Source: Casuarina equisetifolia (Eukaryota; Streptophyta; Magnoliopsida; Fagales; Casuarinaceae). Taken from it: a stretch of DNA of 64,000 nt. A program made the translations under genes and the position numbers. Below are positions 59,567 through 64,000 of the stretch, one piece after another (position 1 is the stretch's first letter; each line of letters begins with the position of its first letter). The notes under the pieces were generated by a model, which was not told where the DNA came from, searched no databases, and saw only the letters and a program-made list of their open reading frames with translations. The stretch spans positions 14,066,521-14,130,520 of the forward strand of contig CM052362.1 of the NCBI GenBank assembly GCA_028551475.1. Direction: 5' to 3'.

Positions 59567-59796
59567 TATTTGGTTGCTTACTAATTAAGAGCCCATGCGA
59601 CTACATTTTGTTTATATGTATTTTACCTTTATATCCTTACTTGAGGCTATATATAAGAGACAATAATGTATCTATGATTCTTTGAGTAAATGGAAATAGT
59701 TTACCCTAGAGGCTCCATAAATTTGTTTGCTTCGTGTTTCTCTTTGTAGTAGCCTATAAGGAAGTTTACTCTATTGAATCTCTTCATTTTCCAATA
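59567..59796 (+). repeat. E6 3' LTR
   Basis: 230 bp, TATTTGGTTGC to TTTTCCAATA. It lacks 7 bp (AAGAGAT) present in the 5' copy and differs at about 24 positions. Confidence 0.88.
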
Positions 59797-61450
59797 CGGT
59801 GGCAAATGGATTGAAATTAAAAATGTCAGTATAGATTTGCAACTTGCTAAAGAGGACAAGGAGGAGATAGTACCAAATGAAACTATCCACGAAACTACAG
59901 CTGGAAAAGGATTGTTAAGCTATCCTAAAGCTTCTTAAATAGTGAGGAACACTTAAAGAAAGTATAAATTGAGATGGCAAATACATGGACAAGAAAAAGA
60001 GCAAACTAGCTAGCATGGATAACGCAACTCTCTATCTTTACCTAACAACCATCTTATTGACCCTAGGAAGACACTAGAGGTGAAGCAAATTGAGGTATCC
60101 ATATGTCTATAGAAAAGGAGGCAATATACAATATGCTCCTAGAAAGAATTGTGGAGATGACATCAAATGCAAACTAGGTCTGGGTGTTCCTCTAAGCAAT
60201 CTGCTTTAGGTTGTCAACAAGGAGATAAGAACTTTTTCAAGGTATGCATAAAGAAAGTCAATACAATGCCAATAGCAAAAAAAATCCATTAACAACATTA
60301 TCAATTACACTAAGAGGTCCCTTTGGTTTGTTAAGGAATCCAAATCCAAAAGGGGACACCCATCCTATGTAGAAAGCTAGAAATACCAGAATGAGAGAAA
60401 TTTTGTTAAATAAAAGCATTGATGTGCCTAATTGATCATGTTAGATAGACATTAAAGCTAGTGTGGCATAGTCCTACTGCTAAGAAAGAGTCTAGTGTTG
60501 GAGATTATATATATATACCTTATTTTTTCAGTTAGCCCTTAGATTAAAATAGGATTTGCAACATGAAGTCAGGGTCAAATTAAAACAAACAAACCAAATC
60601 TTGTGAGAAGAAAAGATCCCGTATGCTATGTGGTATATGTCAAAACCTTGTACACAAGTTTTGTGGAAAGTGTTTTTCTATTCTTTTTTCTTTTGATTGT
60701 GGAGAGTTCTTTGCAAATTAACTTCCTATAGCAAAATTTTGGTAAGGCTAGTCAAGCCTTTACCATTAGAAGTGTATTCTTAGAACTAAAATAAACATGG
60801 ACAAAAGTAATTAGATTACGAGTCAAGTTAAAAACAAAATTCCTTACAATGATAGAAAATTTTAAAAAAAGAAATGCTTATAAAATTGAAACCTTAAGTT
60901 CTCTCTTTAATAGAGATTGAAACTAAGGTTTCAATTATAAAACAATTCATTAAACAATTTCTTATCCCTACTTCATTTTAAATAGAATTAGTTCCTAATC
61001 TTATATCAATTGGATTTTAAACTCTTAACATTACTGAATTTTGACTATTTTAAACCCTAGACTTTATTTATATAAAATAATCCAAAATTCAATTGTACTG
61101 ACTAGGAGCTAGGTCTATTTAATAGGAAATAGGGAACAAATTGTTTCATAAGTAAAACTTTAGTATTAATCTTTAGTAAAAAGAAAATGTTAGGTTTTAG
61201 TCTTATGAACTTTTCTACTGATTCTTTTGCCATTTCAAATTAACTCTTGAACTAGTTGTTTTTGTTCTCAATGTTCACTTTGGTTTTAAGAGCACACCCC
61301 TAATCTTTGAGGCGTGACAATAAATACTGGTACTACAATGGTATACTTCCTCTTTCTCTTTTTCGCTCTATATATATTTGTAACTATCTAGATATCAATG
61401 TCTGAATTGATATTTGTTGTTGGTGTTCTATTCTTGGTTGATCTTTTGGT
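59797..61450 (+). other. Host DNA of segment B, no gene seen
   Basis: Aligns with the ends of 5,549-6,093 and with 12,196-13,560 of copy A. It includes the point (about 60,090-60,100) where copy A carries E2: GGTATCCATATG in B has ATCCA once. Confidence 0.6.
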
Positions 61451-61470
61451 GGTGATATTTTTGTACTTCT

Positions 61471-62695
61471 AGGCTATCTCAGCACCACAGAGCATGGGTT
61501 ATCCTAGTTTCAAGCTCGTCATGGTCAGTGACGGCAAAACTAGCATATATGCACTTTCTTGTATCTCTTTACCTGTTTAGTGTTCGGTTAACAATAAAAT
61601 TTGGCTATAATTCTCGACGGAAAATTCTTGAATCTCATTTTTCTTCTTGTTATTTTCTTTTTTATAACATGGTTCGTCTCCATTTACTTTTTCGTTTCCT
61701 TGCCAAACATCCAAGAGCCTTCTAACTATTTCATGAAAAACAATGAATTTGAGAAAACTGGGATTCATGTGCGAAAAAAGCTTTTAGATTTGGAGCATGC
61801 AAGACTACGTTTGTTAAGTAGCACCTTACCGGGGAGTTTGAAAGGAGATATGAGCGTAAGCACTCTTGCTTATTTCTATTTTCTGAAATTCTCTGCTTCT
61901 AATTGTTTATAGTTGGGTAATTTTGAACTTCACTGCGTACAGCCACGATCCATGTGGAAGTTCATCTGCTGGACTTCTTCACGAACTACGTGAAGATTAG
62001 GTTTAGCTGCTGGGACATCGCCAGTCAGCAGAGGTTTGGTGTTTGAAATGGTTACTAGTATGTGCTTTTCTTTGGCCCCTTCAACCACATTTGATTTGCA
62101 GTTATGAAGTGTATAATTGCATTTTTTGATATGGTGTAATAATTTGAATATTTTATTCATTGAGACACGATTTTATTTGGGACTTCTTATGTTGAAAACA
62201 TGATATATCTTGTGCATTTGACCATAACTCTAAATCTTCTTAAAAAGTCCTTGTTCACCTCTTCTGAAAATGCTTTGAGAAGACATATTACAAGTAAGAA
62301 GAAGAAAAAGAAGAAGAAGAAGAAGAAGAAGAAGAAGAAGAAGAAGAAGAAGAATTATACAACTACAAAATATTGGAGCTTTATTCCCTCAGGGTGGAAT
62401 TAATCTTTGGGCATGAAGCTGAGTTGGACAACGCAGAAGAAGAAGAAGAAGAAGAAGAAGAAGAAGAAGAAGAAGAATTATACAACTACAAAATATTGGA
62501 GCTTTATTCCCTCAGGGTGGAATTAATCTTTGGGCATGAAGCTGAGTTGGACAACGAAGAAGAAGAAGAAGAAGAAGAAGAAGAAGAAGAAGAATTATAC
62601 AACTACAAAATATTGGAGCTTTATTCCCTCAGGGTGGAATTAATCTTTGGGCATGAAGCTGAGTTGGAAACGCAGCCGCACAACCCCTCCCCAAC
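61471..62695 (+). pseudogene. Ran GTPase pseudogene, copy B, internal exons lost
   Basis: Exons matching copy A: about 61,495-61,545 (YPSFKLVMVSDG), 61,796-61,855 (ACKTTFVK-stop-HLTG) and 61,943-62,047 ([30 protein letters not shown]). Exon 3 is longer and better kept than in A. The three exons encoding IMFDVTA, NKVDVKNRQ/YYEISAKSNYNF and APPEVQ are absent; the region 62,060-62,290 does not resemble them. The last exon (HEAELDN..AQPLPTKK) is present but has expanded into the repeat at 62,296-62,672. The P-loop has the same ACKTT change as copy A. Confidence 0.88.
62296..62672 (+). repeat. (GAA)n-linked tandem repeat of the last Ran exon
   Basis: Three units, each a GAA/AAG run of about 35-58 bases followed by about 83 bases of Ran last-intron/exon sequence (ATTATACAACTACAAAATAT to GCTGAGTTGG). 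Periods are 123 and 117 bp, both multiples of three. A single frame of about 130 codons (62,373-62,780) therefore runs through two complete glutamate runs and repeated GHEAELDN units. Copy A has one such unit (about 14,955-15,045) and no GAA run. Confidence 0.9.
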
Positions 62696-62769
62696 GAAGA
62701 AACGATTTCATCGACTAGAAGGGTCCTGTTTCTTAGTTTTGTCAGGCTGTTTTCAACAATCATGGTCTA

Positions 62770-63307
62770 ACAAGTTTTAGAATAGTTTTACTCCGAAAAG
62801 TTGCTTCGGCTTATACTGTACATCAAGGTCGTTTGTGATACATGTATGCTAAAAGCCCATATCCTTTTCTCAGGCCAAATGGGGCTTATTTTTTTAGCAC
62901 GGGATGGATGAAAAAGAAAATTGGTTTAGTAGAATTGGAGATACAAATTTTCTGTCAATCATTGTATGTGTATATGGTGATATATGATTGATGGCACAAA
63001 AGGCAGACACTGGCAAATATCCAGAACCGTGCAATTCGTATGAAATGGTTAAGTAATACATGTCATGAAACAGTTTTTTGTGCACTCAATGTCGTGTGTT
63101 GAAGCTGGAAAACATGAAGATATGTTGGCGAATGTGAAATCAATTAAATAACTTCCATTTTACAATTTCATCATCATAAAAGGATTTCATTATTGAAGTC
63201 CGGGAAATCATTGCCAAGTTCTTAGTCACATAGGAGGCTAATGTTGAACCATAAACGGATACACTGTTGATGGTCAAGAGACACTTTTTGCAATCTATCT
63301 CGGGACA
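62770..63307 (+). other. Host DNA of segment B, downstream of Ran
   Basis: Aligns with 20,717-21,255 of copy A. No gene seen. The E3 target TGGTC is present once (62,764-62,768), the pre-insertion state. Confidence 0.6.
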
Positions 63308-63600
63308 TGTCACAAAACAAAAGGGAAGAAATGCATAAAATTGGAAAGGCTTTGTATATTACTTTCTTGAAAAAGAATGATGCATAGGATCTCCTTTTAT
63401 AATGAGCAACCCTATTCGAATTGTACAAGAAAATTTAGTTAAATCATATAAAGAAACCTAGTCGAATCACACAATGAATTAAAGGGGGAATATAACTTGC
63501 TATACATAGAAAATAACTTTTCAATTAATCTACGCTATATGAAAAATATAATTTACTCAATCAAGAAATATAACACAAATATACACACGTATCTCCAACA
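63308..63600 (-). mobile_element. Solo copia LTR
   Basis: 293 bp starting TGTCACAAAAC and ending CTCCAACA on the plus strand, so the minus-strand LTR reads TGTTGGAG..TGTGACA. 5-bp target duplications GGACA at 63,303-63,307 and 63,601-63,605. A minus-strand TATAAAAGG box near 63,405 supports this orientation. Absent from copy A at about 21,262. It is the product of LTR-LTR recombination that removed the interior, or a short TRIM-like insertion. Confidence 0.85.
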
Positions 63601-63605
63601 GGACA

Positions 63606-64000
63606 CGAATATGATTTGACACTTGATGGGTATCATATTGCAATATAAGAGCTTCATCATATACATTATGAAGGTTCACACATCAAATACATGGCGTATT
63701 TTGAGAAACATCAAAATTATAAAGCTTGAGATGTGGAAGCCCCAGCCTAAATTCGAGGACGAGACCATGACGGTTGACTCCGAAGGCATGCACTCTTTCT
63801 TGTTGGTCAACCCATCAGCACAGGGGGTTCTACTTTGTCTAGCTTCCTAAATCAAAGTATGAAACTCATGTGTCCTCTGCCTTATAGGTTGCTCAGTTGC
63901 GAGGGTGGTAAAGGAAATGAGTGGAGCGAGAGGGAAGTGAGGCCAACGCTCAAAGATGTGCGTGAGGATTGTGAGTAAGGGGAAGATGGGATGGATAAGA
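63606..64000 (+). other. Host DNA of segment B, right part
   Basis: Aligns with 21,270-21,725. The TVDSEGMHSFLLVNPS frame is shared with copy A and then drifts. Confidence 0.6.

Larger units (their letters stand above)
53965..59796 (+). mobile_element. Ty1/copia retrotransposon E6 with TA..TA LTR ends
   Basis: Complete, decayed copia element, 5,832 bp. LTRs are 53,965-54,201 (237 bp) and 59,567-59,796 (230 bp). Both begin TATTGG or TATTTGG and end CCAATA, and the 5' copy forms a perfect inverted end pair. The target duplication is GGGTG at 53,960-53,964 against CGGTG at 59,797-59,801 (one mismatch). Repeat X is inserted in gag. Copy A has continuous host sequence at the corresponding point near 5,897. 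LTR identity is about 89%, plus a 7-bp indel. Confidence 0.92.
51809..64000 (+). repeat. Segmental duplication, copy B
   Basis: Second copy of the host block at 3,821-21,725, same orientation, about 48 kb away. It carries its own copia E6 and a solo LTR, but not E2 or E3. The left boundary coincides with the E1 insertion point only because that is where copy A becomes visible. The block continues past the window end. Confidence 0.93.

Noticed and set aside
62200-62403. Frame with a long lysine run
   Set aside because: It is only an AAG microsatellite read in one frame.
62296-62672. Regularly spaced repeats resembling a CRISPR array
   Set aside because: The repeated parts are Ran exon plus GAA runs, the spacing is 117-123 bp with no distinct spacers, and the setting is a plant nuclear genome.
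1-64000. Caulimovirus or other endogenous viral sequence
   Set aside because: All pol regions have the copia order with integrase before RT and copia-type motifs. No movement protein or coat protein of a pararetrovirus was seen.
1-64000. tRNA or other structural RNA genes
   Set aside because: I found no stretch with convincing A and B boxes plus a cloverleaf. The tRNA-like pieces are primer-binding sites of 12-15 bases.

Overview
The window looks like repeat-rich nuclear DNA of a flowering plant, most likely a eudicot. The evidence is five degraded Ty1/copia elements plus one partial copy, L1-type LINE fragments, intron-bearing genes with GT/GC..AG splice sites and upstream TATA boxes, two major-latex-protein (Bet v I-fold) genes, Ran GTPase pseudogenes and ZRK-like pseudokinase pseudogenes. 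I cannot name the species. Nothing is bacterial or organellar. Only one gene appears intact: the minus-strand MLP gene at 49,049-49,782.

Layout. 1-3,820 is the 3' part of a copia element (E1). 3,821-21,725 is segment A, a host block holding a ZRK-like pseudokinase pseudogene, an unrecognised Arg/Ser-rich exon and a Ran pseudogene; it is interrupted by two copia elements (E2 at 6,094-12,195, which carries a nested LINE, and E3 at 15,132-20,716). 21,726-30,804 is LINE-rich sequence without a recognisable gene. 30,810-36,440 is copia E4. 38,912 to about 45,730 is copia E5 on the minus strand, split by an unclassified repeat. 46,247-49,782 holds two convergent MLP genes with a LINE fragment between them. 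50,617-51,440 is a direct local duplication. 51,809-64,000 is segment B, a second copy of the host block in the same orientation; it carries copia E6 (53,965-59,796), a solo LTR (63,308-63,600) and a (GAA)n-based minisatellite built from the last Ran exon.

Segments A and B serve as each other's pre-insertion allele. E2 and E3 are missing from B at single-copy target sites, E6 and the solo LTR are missing from A, and the E1 boundary is also visible against B. The host DNA of A and B is about 93-96% identical in the stretches I compared. The two LTRs of E2 are only about 80-85% identical, and those of E6 about 89%, even though both insertions should be younger than the duplication. That conflict is the most interesting pattern here.

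I saw no new defence or metabolic system. The content is decayed mobile elements, a segmental duplication, paired pseudogenes and a small MLP cluster. All identities and positions were read by eye; boundaries given as 'about' may be off by tens of bases.
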